Part shown: in pieces, positions 7,063-14,390 of the stretch
Position numbering within the stretch: position 1 is the stretch's first letter
Layout: each line of letters opens with the position of its first letter
Assembly: GCA_027486845.1 (NCBI GenBank)
Contig: JAIXOL010000039.1
Location: forward strand, 1 to 64,000
Direction: 5' to 3'
DNA: 64,000 bases
Source of the DNA: Cytophagaceae bacterium
GTDB lineage: Bacteria; Bacteroidota; Bacteroidia; Cytophagales; Spirosomataceae
Program-made: the position numbers and the translations under genes
The notes under the pieces: generated by a model
What the model saw: the letters and a program-made list of their open reading frames with translations, nothing else
What the model was told of the DNA's origin: nothing
Databases searched by the model: none

Positions 7063-8434
7063 ATGCACGAACAACAATCTTTGCTTGGTTTTCTCTCTGT
7101 GGCGTTTTTAGCAGGAGTTGCTAATTTATTTATGCCTTGTATTTATCCGATTATGCCCATGACAGTCAGTTATTTTACGAAACAGTCGGATGGTTCACGA
7201 AAAGCTATGTTTTATGGGTTTTCAATCATGTTTGTTTTTGCTTGGATTGGGCTTGGTAACAATGGCTTTTGGAGCACCTTTCTTAAACTTTATTAGTACC
7301 CACTGGCTGCCGAATTTCATTTTCTTTTTAATTTTTATGGTTTTTGGTATTTCCTTATTAGGGGCATTTGAAATTGTTCTTCCTCACAAATTCGTCAATC
7401 GTATTGATGGAATGTCGGAACGTGGTGGATGGTTTGGAATATTTTTTATGGCTCTGACTTTGGTTGTAGTTTCTTTTTCGTGCACAGCTCCATTTGTAGG
7501 TTCTCTATTGATTTTGGCCGCACAAGGTGAAATTTGGCGACCATTATGGGGAATGTTGGCATTCGGATTGCCTTTTGGAGTAGTATTTACACTCTTGGCT
7601 ACGTTTCCACAATGGCTTAAAAGTTTGCCAAAATCAGGCGGTTGGATGAATGAAATGAAAGCTGTTATGGGTTTTGCAGAATTTGCATTGGCACTAAAAT
7701 TTCTGAGTAATATCGATCAGGCTTATCATTTTAATTTACTTCATCGCAATACTTTCTTGATTTTTTGGATAATCATTTTTGGACTAATCGCATTTTATAT
7801 TGCGGGGTTTATTCGTTTACCAAAAGATACAAAAGTCAAAACTTATCATTGGACTAGAGTTGCATTTAGTACTTTCTTTTTTATCTTTACTTTGTATCTA
7901 ATTTCAGGAGTTGTTCAAGATAAACCAATCGATTTACTCTCTGGAATTTTGCCGCCAAAAGATAACCAAGGCACATTGGTTGGAGTTTCGCCCGAAAAAT
8001 TGCGTCCAATGCCTCATGGTTTATCTGGTTTTGTTGATTATGATGATGCTTTAGCTTATGTTAAAGAAGTAAATAAGCCCCTTTTGCTAGATTTTACAGG
8101 TTATGCTTGTGCAAACTGCCGTAGAATGGAAGAAAATGTTTGGGTAAAACCAAAAGTTTTGGAGCAACTTAAAAAAAATTTTGTAATTGCATCGCTCTAT
8201 GTTGATGATAAAAAAGTACTACCTAAAGAAAAGTTTTATACCTCAGCATATGATGATGAAATAAAAACAACAATTGGTGAGAAAAACATGGATTTTGAAA
8301 TTACAAGATTTAATAATAATGCTCAGCCATTTTACGTAGTAGTTGATGTCAGTGGCAAAACAATCGTTAATCCAATTGGCTATTCGAGTGTTGAAGACTT
8401 CGTAAAGTTTTTAGAAAAAGGTAAAAAGAAATAG
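7063..8434 (+). pseudogene. CcdA/DsbD-type thiol:disulfide transporter fused to thioredoxin, frameshifted
   Basis: Two overlapping frames encode one protein. The first (from 7063) starts with the CcdA-like helix and LFMPCIYPIMPMTVSYFTK. The second continues from about 7250 to the stop at 8434 with more helices, the second CcdA cysteine (VSFSCTAPFVGS) and a C-terminal thioredoxin domain with C-A-N-C. Removing one G from the GGG at 7249-7251 joins them as WIGLVTMAFGAPF, exactly what the family shows. The restored protein (about 456 residues) would move electrons from cytoplasmic thioredoxin across the inner membrane. It lacks the N-terminal DsbD-alpha domain. The shift is a real mutation or a sequencing error. 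The downstream genes are all exported redox proteins that may need it. Confidence 0.8.
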
Positions 8435-8499
8435 AAATTTTAGCCATTTTTTTAGAAGAAATCGTCTTTAAAATAAAGCATCAATAAAAAAATTAAATT

Positions 8500-8527
8500 A
8501 CCCCACTCTTTTAGAAGTAGTTGCGTA
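8500..8527 (+). promoter_or_regulatory. putative ECF-type promoter of the Rieske/ApbE operon
   Basis: ACCCCAC at 8500-8506 and CGTA at 8524-8527, 17 bp apart, with ATG 43 bp after the start of CGTA. Together with 5827-5854 it shares TTACCCCAC, a following CTTTTA, and GCGTAATGA in identical register. It is placed to drive 8567 to 12129. Confidence 0.65.
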
Positions 8528-8566
8528 ATGAATATATAAACGCTTATTTATTAAATATCAAGAATT

Positions 8567-9076
8567 ATGACACGTTATGAGTTTTTGAAATCAGCAGGTT
8601 TTAGTGGTGCAGCTTTAATGGCTTTGCTAACTTCTTGTGTAAGAGAAGATGACAAATACGTAAATGCTTTAACAGTAACACCAGATAATACAACAACAGG
8701 GACAGCAACTACAGCAGGTACTGTAACAACTGCCGTTTCAGGTATAATTACTACCGAAGAATTAAACAAAATCACAAGTACAAAAGCAAAGATTGACCTT
8801 ACATCTACGACTTATGCAAAACTAAAGACTGTTGGAGGATACATGATTGTTAGTAATATTGTAATTGCCCTTTCTAAAGCAAATACCTACATAGCAGCTA
8901 CCGTAACTTGTTCGCATGAACCCAAAAAACAAATGATTTACTATAATAATGAATGGTATTGTACAGCTCATGGAGCAAGGTTTTCATTAACCGGAGCTGG
9001 CTTGAATGGTAATGCAAGAGCGGGTCTTAAGGTGTATAAAGTTGCAACCGATGGAAAAACTTTGGTTGTTTATTAA
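8567..9076 (+). CDS. Rieske [2Fe-2S] lipoprotein (second copy)
   Basis: 169 residues. The N-terminus TRYEFLKSAGFSG with a hydrophobic stretch and lipobox (LTSC, Cys24) indicates a lipoprotein. A Thr-rich linker (about 38-62) follows. The cluster ligands are C115-S-H117 and C132-T-A-H135-G-A-x-F. Like 2697-3113 it is a lone Rieske domain with no membrane partner. The two resemble each other in layout (the 'F-L-x-S-x-G' leader and G-x-T-L-x-V ending), suggesting paralogues. It begins a plus-strand run with thioredoxin, ApbE, DUF4266 and DUF3570 genes, and has an ECF-type promoter upstream. A periplasmic electron carrier is likely; its partners are unknown. Confidence 0.88.
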   Translation: MTRYEFLKSAGFSGAALMALLTSCVREDDKYVNALTVTPDNTTTGTATTAGTVTTAVSGIITTEELNKITSTKAKIDLTSTTYAKLKTVGGYMIVSNIVIALSKANTYIAATVTCSHEPKKQMIYYNNEWYCTAHGARFSLTGAGLNGNARAGLKVYKVATDGKTLVVY

Positions 9077-9108
9077 TTGTTAAATAAAGATATATTTAAA
9101 CCAAAAAA

Positions 9109-9552
9109 ATGAAATATTTAAGTATTCTTCTGACAATCTTCTTACTTGAAGGTTCTCTACAGTGGGGTAACGATTTCGACAAAGCAAAATCTGATGCCAT
9201 TCAGAATCATAAATATATTCTGATTAATTTCTCAGGTTCTGATTGGTGCGGACCATGTATCAAGCTCAAGAGAGACATTCTTGATTCCCCTGAGTTTTTA
9301 AACTATGCGACTACAAATTTAGCTTTGGTTCGAGCTGATTTTCCAAGATTGAAGAAAAATCAATTGGATAAAAAACAAACAGGAATGAACGAAGCTCTAG
9401 CTGAGAAATATAATCAAGAAGGGAAATTTCCGTTGACAGTATTGGTTGGTATAGATGGCAAAGTTCTGAAAGAATGGGATGGCTACCCAGCAGGAATCAC
9501 AACCGATGCTTTTATTCAAGAAATACAGTCTATTACCAATGCACGTAAATAA
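9109..9552 (+). CDS. secreted thioredoxin-like protein
   Basis: 147 residues with an N-terminal hydrophobic signal (1-17) and a thioredoxin fold. The active site is W46-C47-G-P-C50, within NFSGSDWCGPCIKLKRDIL. The cis-Pro region is F-P-L-T-V-L-V-G, followed by a D-G-K-V turn and the G-Y strand, as in thioredoxin_7-type proteins. It would act in the periplasm as a disulfide reductase, presumably supplied by a CcdA/DsbD-type protein such as the broken one upstream. It lies 32 bp after the Rieske gene and overlaps the ApbE gene by 14 bp, so the three are probably cotranscribed. A role in keeping the cysteines of the DUF4266 protein reduced is possible but unproven. Confidence 0.88.
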   Translation: MKYLSILLTIFLLEGSLQWGNDFDKAKSDAIQNHKYILINFSGSDWCGPCIKLKRDILDSPEFLNYATTNLALVRADFPRLKKNQLDKKQTGMNEALAEKYNQEGKFPLTVLVGIDGKVLKEWDGYPAGITTDAFIQEIQSITNARK

Positions 9553-10471
9553 AGTTCATCAAAAAACGCTTCGCTTAATGGGTAATCGCTTTACTATTAC
9601 TGTAGTAGATGACGACGCTCAATGGGCCGAAAAACAGATTGATGAAGCCATTGCTGAAGTTAGTCGTATCGAAAAGCTTCTGACTACTTTCAGCATGGAT
9701 AGCCAAACCAACCAAATTAACGAAAGTGCTGGCATAAGACCAGTAAAAGTTGATAAAGAAGTGTTTGATATCATCCAGCGTTCGCTTCGAATATCGGCTC
9801 TTACTGATGGTGCTTTTGATATAAGTTATGGTTCAATCGACAAACGTTTTTGGAATTTTGATAAAGAAATGACTTCGCTTCCTGATGCTGAGGCTGCCAA
9901 AGAATCAGTCAAGTTAATCAATTATCAAAATATTGTTTTAGACGCCCAAAATCTCACGGTTTTTTTGAAAGAAAATGGGATGAGAATTGGTTTTGGTGGA
10001 ATCGGAAAAGGTTATGCCGCCGAACGAGCTAAACAAGTATTAATAAAAAATGGCGTAAAAAGTGGAATTGTCAATGCCGCAGGCGATTTGACAACTTGGG
10101 GAAATCAACCCAACGGGAAACCGTGGACTATTGCTATAGCCGACCCCGATACCCAAAATAAAGCTTTTTCGTACATCAATATAAGTGATGTAGCAGTTGC
10201 TACTTCGGGAAATTACGAAAAATTTGTAATCATCGACGGAAAAAAATATTCACATACAATTGACCCCAAAACTGGTTTTCCAGTATCTGGTATCAAAAGC
10301 GTAACTATTATTTGCCCAAATGCCGAATTGGCCGATGCAATGGCCACTCCAATCACCGTTTTAGGAGTCAATTTAGGTCTTGGACTAATTAATCAGATGA
10401 AACAAATTGCTTGCATTATCATTGACGAAGATAATAATATATATACCTCAAATAACATTAACGTTTCATAA
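9539..10471 (+). CDS. apbE: ApbE family FAD:protein FMN transferase
   Basis: About 310 residues from the ATG at 9539-9541, which I prefer to the ATG 60 bp upstream because the family begins close to the LMGNRFTITV strand. Family traits are visible: the early M-G-N-R-F strand, S-x-x-N-Q-I-N, D-G-A-F-D-I-S-Y-G, G-F-G-G-I-G-K-G-Y-A-A-E-R-A, V-N-A-A-G-D-L, then S-H-T-I-D-P-K-T-G-F-P-V and the final D-A-M-A-T segment. ApbE enzymes use FAD to attach FMN to Ser/Thr of exported proteins. There is no clear signal peptide from this start, so the site of action is uncertain. The overlap with the thioredoxin gene and the 2-bp gap to DUF4266 indicate one operon. Confidence 0.92.
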   Translation: MHVNKVHQKTLRLMGNRFTITVVDDDAQWAEKQIDEAIAEVSRIEKLLTTFSMDSQTNQINESAGIRPVKVDKEVFDIIQRSLRISALTDGAFDISYGSIDKRFWNFDKEMTSLPDAEAAKESVKLINYQNIVLDAQNLTVFLKENGMRIGFGGIGKGYAAERAKQVLIKNGVKSGIVNAAGDLTTWGNQPNGKPWTIAIADPDTQNKAFSYINISDVAVATSGNYEKFVIIDGKKYSHTIDPKTGFPVSGIKSVTIICPNAELADAMATPITVLGVNLGLGLINQMKQIACIIIDEDNNIYTSNNINVS

Positions 10472-10473
10472 AG

Positions 10474-10692
10474 ATGAAATCAATCAAAATCTTTGCTCTT
10501 TTAGCCTTTTTACTTAGTTCAACGGCTTCGTGTGTAGCGGTGAAAGAATATCAAAAAAATAGAATAAATGACTCAGAAATGGAACTTGCAGGTCGTAAAG
10601 CCGAGAAGTTTGAGACAAGTTTTTATCTCTACCGTGAAGGTGCATCTGGTGCAAATGGAGGTAAAAGTGGTGGCGGTTGTGGTTGTAACTAA
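10474..10692 (+). CDS. DUF4266 small lipoprotein with Cys/Gly-rich tail
   Basis: Only 72 residues: a signal with lipobox (TASC, Cys20), giving a mature chain of about 53 residues. It contains Y-Q-K-N-R-I-N-D-S-E-M, typical of DUF4266, and ends in a Gly-rich tail, YREGASGANGG then KSGGGCGCN. Two cysteines (C69, C71) lie at the very C-terminus. The family is known for this conserved GGGCGCN-type end, and its role is unknown. It begins 2 bp after apbE and is followed by a DUF3570 barrel, an association I recall from several phyla. The E-G-A-S-G-A-N segment resembles the ApbE flavinylation motif (D-G-x-S/T-G-A-S/T) but has Asn where the FMN-bearing residue would be. Confidence 0.85.
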   Translation: MKSIKIFALLAFLLSSTASCVAVKEYQKNRINDSEMELAGRKAEKFETSFYLYREGASGANGGKSGGGCGCN

Positions 10693-10833
10693 AATCGTGG
10701 AACAAAGTTGTACTTCGTTGATAATTAAATAGTTATAGGTTGTTGGATAGTGTTTCCATAACTTATAATGAACTAAAACATTGAAATAGTCGAATTTAAT
10801 TGAACCCTTCTCGACTATCAAAACTTTCCCTTT

Positions 10834-12129
10834 ATGAAAAAAGTAACTTTAGCGATTGGTTTGTACGTTGGCATCTTAAGCGGGGCTTATGGCCAATATG
10901 ATGAAACAAAATATATATTTAAAAGTAAAAAAAGCGAAACTACCATCAAAAACTCAATGCCGAAATCGAGCAAAGAGTATAAGCTGAGTTCAAAAACCGA
11001 AGCTGGAATCGGTTTTCGAACTTTGAAATTAGATGAGGTAAATATTGTTTCGTCATATTATGCCCAAGACGGAAATAACTCAGCCGTTACAGGTGGCATC
11101 GGAACCGAAAAATTATTTGATATTGCCAATTCACTGGATCTGAAATTGTCGTTTACAGATAAAAAAGCCCGAAAACACTCAATTACGGCCGAAGCAGCCA
11201 TAGATTATTATTCATCGGCTTCGTCTGATAAAATTGACCCTCGTTCAGTTTCTTCAGCTTCGATGTCGGATGTTCACTTTTATCCAACACTTTCGTGGAG
11301 TAGAAAAGATGATAAAACACATAAAACAGTCGGAGCGAGTTTATCATATTCGACTGAGTGGGATTATCAATCGTACGGCGGAAATCTGAGTTTTTCTAAA
11401 TCATCGAAAGATAATAATACGGAACTTAGCGTAAAACTAGGGGCATTTTTTGATACTTGGTCGGTTATTTTGCCTTACGAAGTTCGTCCCGAAGGCTATG
11501 GGTCGGGGTCAGAAGATGATAATAATATCGATTTCAAACGCCGAAATTCTTATAATTTATCCATAGGAGTTTCGCAGATTATCAATAAACGCTTGCAAGT
11601 AATGGCAGTTATTGAACCTTCTTACCAAGAAGGACTTTTGAGTACGCCATATCACCGTGTTTATTTTACAGACGGTACATTAAAGGTGGAAAAATTACCA
11701 GGAACTCGTGCGAAATTACCAGTAGGTTTGCGTGCAAGTTATTTCTTGGGTGATAGATTCATTATTCGTTCGTTCTATCGTTATTACCAAGATAACTGGG
11801 GCATGAAAGCACATACTGTGAGCCTTGAAGTACCGATTAAAATTACTTCTTTTGTGTCGGTCACGCCTCATTATCGATTTAATAGCCAAACTGCTGTGAA
11901 GTATTTTGGCCCAATCAATAGCCATAAACTGACCGAAAGCTATTACACTTCTGATTTTGATATTTCTGACTTTAGAAGTGCATTTTGCGGAGCAGGAATC
12001 AGAATTGCTCCGCCAGATGGCGTTTTGGGAATCAAACACTGGAATACCGCCGAATTACGTTATGGGCATTACAACCGAAGCAATGGCATGGTAGCAAATA
12101 TTATTACACTTAGTGCCAAGTTTAAATAA
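10834..12129 (+). CDS. DUF3570 outer-membrane beta-barrel protein
   Basis: 431 residues with signal peptide ending near AYGQ (residue 21), then a full set of amphipathic strands to a C-terminal aromatic-rich strand (NIITLSAKFK). DUF3570 traits include the DEVNIVSSYYAQDGNNSAVTGG start and the 'AAIDYYSSASSDKIDP' region with Ser-rich turns. The family partners with DUF4266, ApbE and thioredoxin genes, as here. It is likely the outer-membrane part of this module. Whether it channels, anchors or exports the DUF4266 lipoprotein is not known. The 141-bp gap after DUF4266 has no obvious terminator, so cotranscription is plausible. Confidence 0.85.
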   Translation: MKKVTLAIGLYVGILSGAYGQYDETKYIFKSKKSETTIKNSMPKSSKEYKLSSKTEAGIGFRTLKLDEVNIVSSYYAQDGNNSAVTGGIGTEKLFDIANSLDLKLSFTDKKARKHSITAEAAIDYYSSASSDKIDPRSVSSASMSDVHFYPTLSWSRKDDKTHKTVGASLSYSTEWDYQSYGGNLSFSKSSKDNNTELSVKLGAFFDTWSVILPYEVRPEGYGSGSEDDNNIDFKRRNSYNLSIGVSQIINKRLQVMAVIEPSYQEGLLSTPYHRVYFTDGTLKVEKLPGTRAKLPVGLRASYFLGDRFIIRSFYRYYQDNWGMKAHTVSLEVPIKITSFVSVTPHYRFNSQTAVKYFGPINSHKLTESYYTSDFDISDFRSAFCGAGIRIAPPDGVLGIKHWNTAELRYGHYNRSNGMVANIITLSAKFK

Positions 12130-12169
12130 AAAAAGAGGGACATTCAAATAAATGAATGTCTTTCTTTTT
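12130..12169. terminator. bidirectional terminator between convergent genes
   Basis: GACATTC and GAATGTC form a stem with an 8-nt AT loop, extended by A-rich and T-rich flanks (AAAAAGAGG left, CTTTCTTTTT right). It separates the DUF3570 gene (+) from the response regulator (-). Confidence 0.7.
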
Positions 12170-12184
12170 ACTTTGATAGTTTCA

Positions 12185-12952
12185 CTAACTCACCTGCTTT
12201 TTCTCAATAAACTCTTTAAATGCTTTGCGGTAAGTATCGCTAATAGGAATGAAGTTTTTACCGATTTGCACCTTTTCTTTGTCGATAGCATCAATGGCAT
12301 CGAAAGCTATTATGTAAGAATTATGTACTCTAATAAATTGACTCTCAGATAGTTGATTCTCCAAGCTTTTCATGGTTTGGAGGGTGACTATCTTTTTGAG
12401 TGTAGCGTCTTTGTCTTTTGTGTGGATACAAACATAATCTTTCAAACCCTCAATGTACTGAATTTCATTGAGGCGAATTTTTACCAGTTTTGTGCCATCT
12501 TTTACAAAAATAAATCCGTGACTACCATCTGAATTTACCGATACTTCCTGTACAATTTTTTCTTGCACAATAGGTTGGGAAACTGTTAGACGAATAGTGG
12601 CTTTTTCAACTGCTTTCAGAAAACGTTCCAAACTGATTGGCTTCAATAAATAATCAAAAACCTCAAGTTCATATCCTTCAAGAGCATATTCAGAGTATGC
12701 TGTGGTAAGAATTACCAACGGTTTTTTTTGAAGGATTTTCAACAAAGTAATACCCGTAATTTCGGGCATTTGGATATCAGAAAACAAAATATCAACTGGA
12801 ACGCCAGCTGCCGTTTTTTCACGTAAAAAATCTAACGCAGCCAAAGAACTCGAAAATGACTTGAGTAAATTGAGGTGCGGTACTTTCTTTACATAAGCCT
12901 CCATTAGGTTACGAGCCAGTGGTTCGTCTTCGATAATTATGCAGCTTAACAT
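12185..12952 (-). CDS. LytTR-type response regulator
   Basis: 255 residues. Residues 1-120 are a receiver domain with the acidic pair E9-D10, phosphoacceptor D59 (LFSDIQMPE), a Thr in L-T-T-A-Y and Lys in L-K-P-I. About 150-250 is a LytTR DNA-binding domain (FIFVKDGTKLVKIRLNEIQYIEG, then QFIRVHNSYIIAFDAIDAI). These regulators bind paired direct repeats of about 9-10 bp. The gene lies 28 bp downstream of its LytS-type kinase, forming a two-component operon. A direct-repeat pair between the kinase and the divergent barrel gene (14232-14261) is the likely operator. Confidence 0.93.
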   Translation of the reverse strand: MLSCIIIEDEPLARNLMEAYVKKVPHLNLLKSFSSSLAALDFLREKTAAGVPVDILFSDIQMPEITGITLLKILQKKPLVILTTAYSEYALEGYELEVFDYLLKPISLERFLKAVEKATIRLTVSQPIVQEKIVQEVSVNSDGSHGFIFVKDGTKLVKIRLNEIQYIEGLKDYVCIHTKDKDATLKKIVTLQTMKSLENQLSESQFIRVHNSYIIAFDAIDAIDKEKVQIGKNFIPISDTYRKAFKEFIEKKQVS

Positions 12953-12980
12953 TAATTGTAAATGTTTAATGATTGATTAA

Positions 12981-14054
12981 CTACCCCAAATTTAATTTTA
13001 AAACCACGATATAATCTTTATCGTCTTCGTTGACAATCAACTCATAATTATTTGGATAACTAAGCTCTAAACGACGATTGACATTCTGCAAACCAATTCC
13101 AGATTTCTCATTGGTAGTCTCGTGGTTTGGTGGCAATTTACTGTTTTCTACGCAATATGTGCATTGTTGACCTTCAATATGTATCGAAATATTTACATAA
13201 GCATTGTTCATGCTATTACTTACACCGTGTTTGAAAGCATTTTCGAGAAAGGTAATGAAAATAAGTGGTACAATTTGTACTGTATCAGGGTTGCCCTTAA
13301 TATCAAATGTAATTGGTACTTGATTATCCAAACGGAGTTTTTCGAGACTAATATAATTTTTCATGTACTCAATCTCTTTCGTCATCGAAACCTTCGGGTG
13401 ATTCGAATCATAAAGCATGTATCGCATCATTTGTGAGAGTTTTTCAATAACTTCTGTTGTATTTGGCGAGTTGATCATCGCCAAATAATAAAGATTATTG
13501 AGCGTATTAAACAAAAAGTGTGGATTTACCTGTGCTTTCAAAAAACGTAATTCAGCTGTCAGTTTTTCGTTTTCTATTTCACTTTTCTTTGCCTCTAACT
13601 CAAACCAATCTTTTGCAAAACGCAACATACCGATAAAAATAGCAATAAAAATCGCAGCAATTACATGCTGAATTACAAACTTAGTAGAATATAGAAAACC
13701 CTTGGCTTCTTTGATATCAATGTAGATATACCTCTTTAAAAAAATATGGCACGTGATAATTATTAAGAAGGGAATCAAAAATTCAATTAAATATTGGCCG
13801 AAGTTTTTGTGTTTTAAAAACCGAGGTAGACAGATAAAATAATTGATATAGCTGATTAAAGCCATAAAAATTATTTGAGTTGCTGCATCATAGAATGACC
13901 GCTCATAATTTGGCTCTTCTCCGTGGCGGCTGAAAGTAATCTGATAGAAAAAAAATGAAAAATATAACGACCAAAATGATAGGTGTAATAATAAAATTCT
14001 GTTGGTCGGTAGCCCGAAGGTCGGCCCTATAATTTTTTTAATGAAATGCTGCAT
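12981..14054 (-). CDS. LytS/YehU-type sensor histidine kinase
   Basis: About 357 residues from the ATG at 14052-14054; an upstream in-frame ATG at 14144 would add 30 residues without signal or domain features. Four transmembrane helices occupy about residues 15-140 (LLLHLSFWSLYFSFFFY, FMALISYINYFICLP, FLIPFLIIITCHIFL, VIAAIFIAIFIGML). A short helical linker follows. The His_kinase domain then shows LKAQVNPHFLFNTLNNL with the phosphoacceptor His. The C-terminal ATPase has F-L-E-N-A-F-K-H-G (N box) and S-G-I-G-L-Q-N-V-N-R-R-L (G box). There is no periplasmic sensor domain, so the signal is probably sensed in the membrane. Confidence 0.92.
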   Translation of the reverse strand: MQHFIKKIIGPTFGLPTNRILLLHLSFWSLYFSFFFYQITFSRHGEEPNYERSFYDAATQIIFMALISYINYFICLPRFLKHKNFGQYLIEFLIPFLIIITCHIFLKRYIYIDIKEAKGFLYSTKFVIQHVIAAIFIAIFIGMLRFAKDWFELEAKKSEIENEKLTAELRFLKAQVNPHFLFNTLNNLYYLAMINSPNTTEVIEKLSQMMRYMLYDSNHPKVSMTKEIEYMKNYISLEKLRLDNQVPITFDIKGNPDTVQIVPLIFITFLENAFKHGVSNSMNNAYVNISIHIEGQQCTYCVENSKLPPNHETTNEKSGIGLQNVNRRLELSYPNNYELIVNEDDKDYIVVLKLNLG

Positions 14055-14231
14055 TGTTATCAAATTAAACGATTGCCAAAGGTCTGTCGGCCTAATAAAT
14101 AATGTCAAAGTTTGTTTAAAAAGAGTATTAAATGCAACTACCAAGAAGTGATTTGTAGGCTTTTTATGCTTATTTTCTACGATTCAGTGTAATATATCGA
14201 CATTCCGACCTATTTATTCTGCATTTCGGTA

Positions 14232-14261
14232 TTGTCGAGTTCTCAGCCGAGTTGTCGAGTT
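14232..14261 (+). promoter_or_regulatory. direct-repeat pair, putative LytTR operator
   Basis: TTGTCGAGTT occurs twice without mismatch (14232-14241 and 14252-14261), 20 bp start to start, i.e. two helical turns. LytTR regulators such as AgrA bind two repeats of this size and spacing on one DNA face. The site lies between the kinase start and the divergent barrel gene, 130 bp before the latter's ATG. No further copy was seen. Confidence 0.5.
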
Positions 14262-14390
14262 GAACGTCTTACTTATCTATTAATAAAAATAGTCTTAGAA
14301 TTTAGTCTTTGATTTGTTGTAGAATTCAGCGAACCACAAACGTTTTGCAATTCTCAATTACCGAAATTCAAAATTTTAAATAGAACTACA

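Noticed and set aside
6691-7077. A 128-codon minus-strand frame in the gap before the CcdA-like gene
   Set aside because: It overlaps the start of a recognisable gene on the other strand, covers the inverted repeat and dispersed element, and its protein has no family features.
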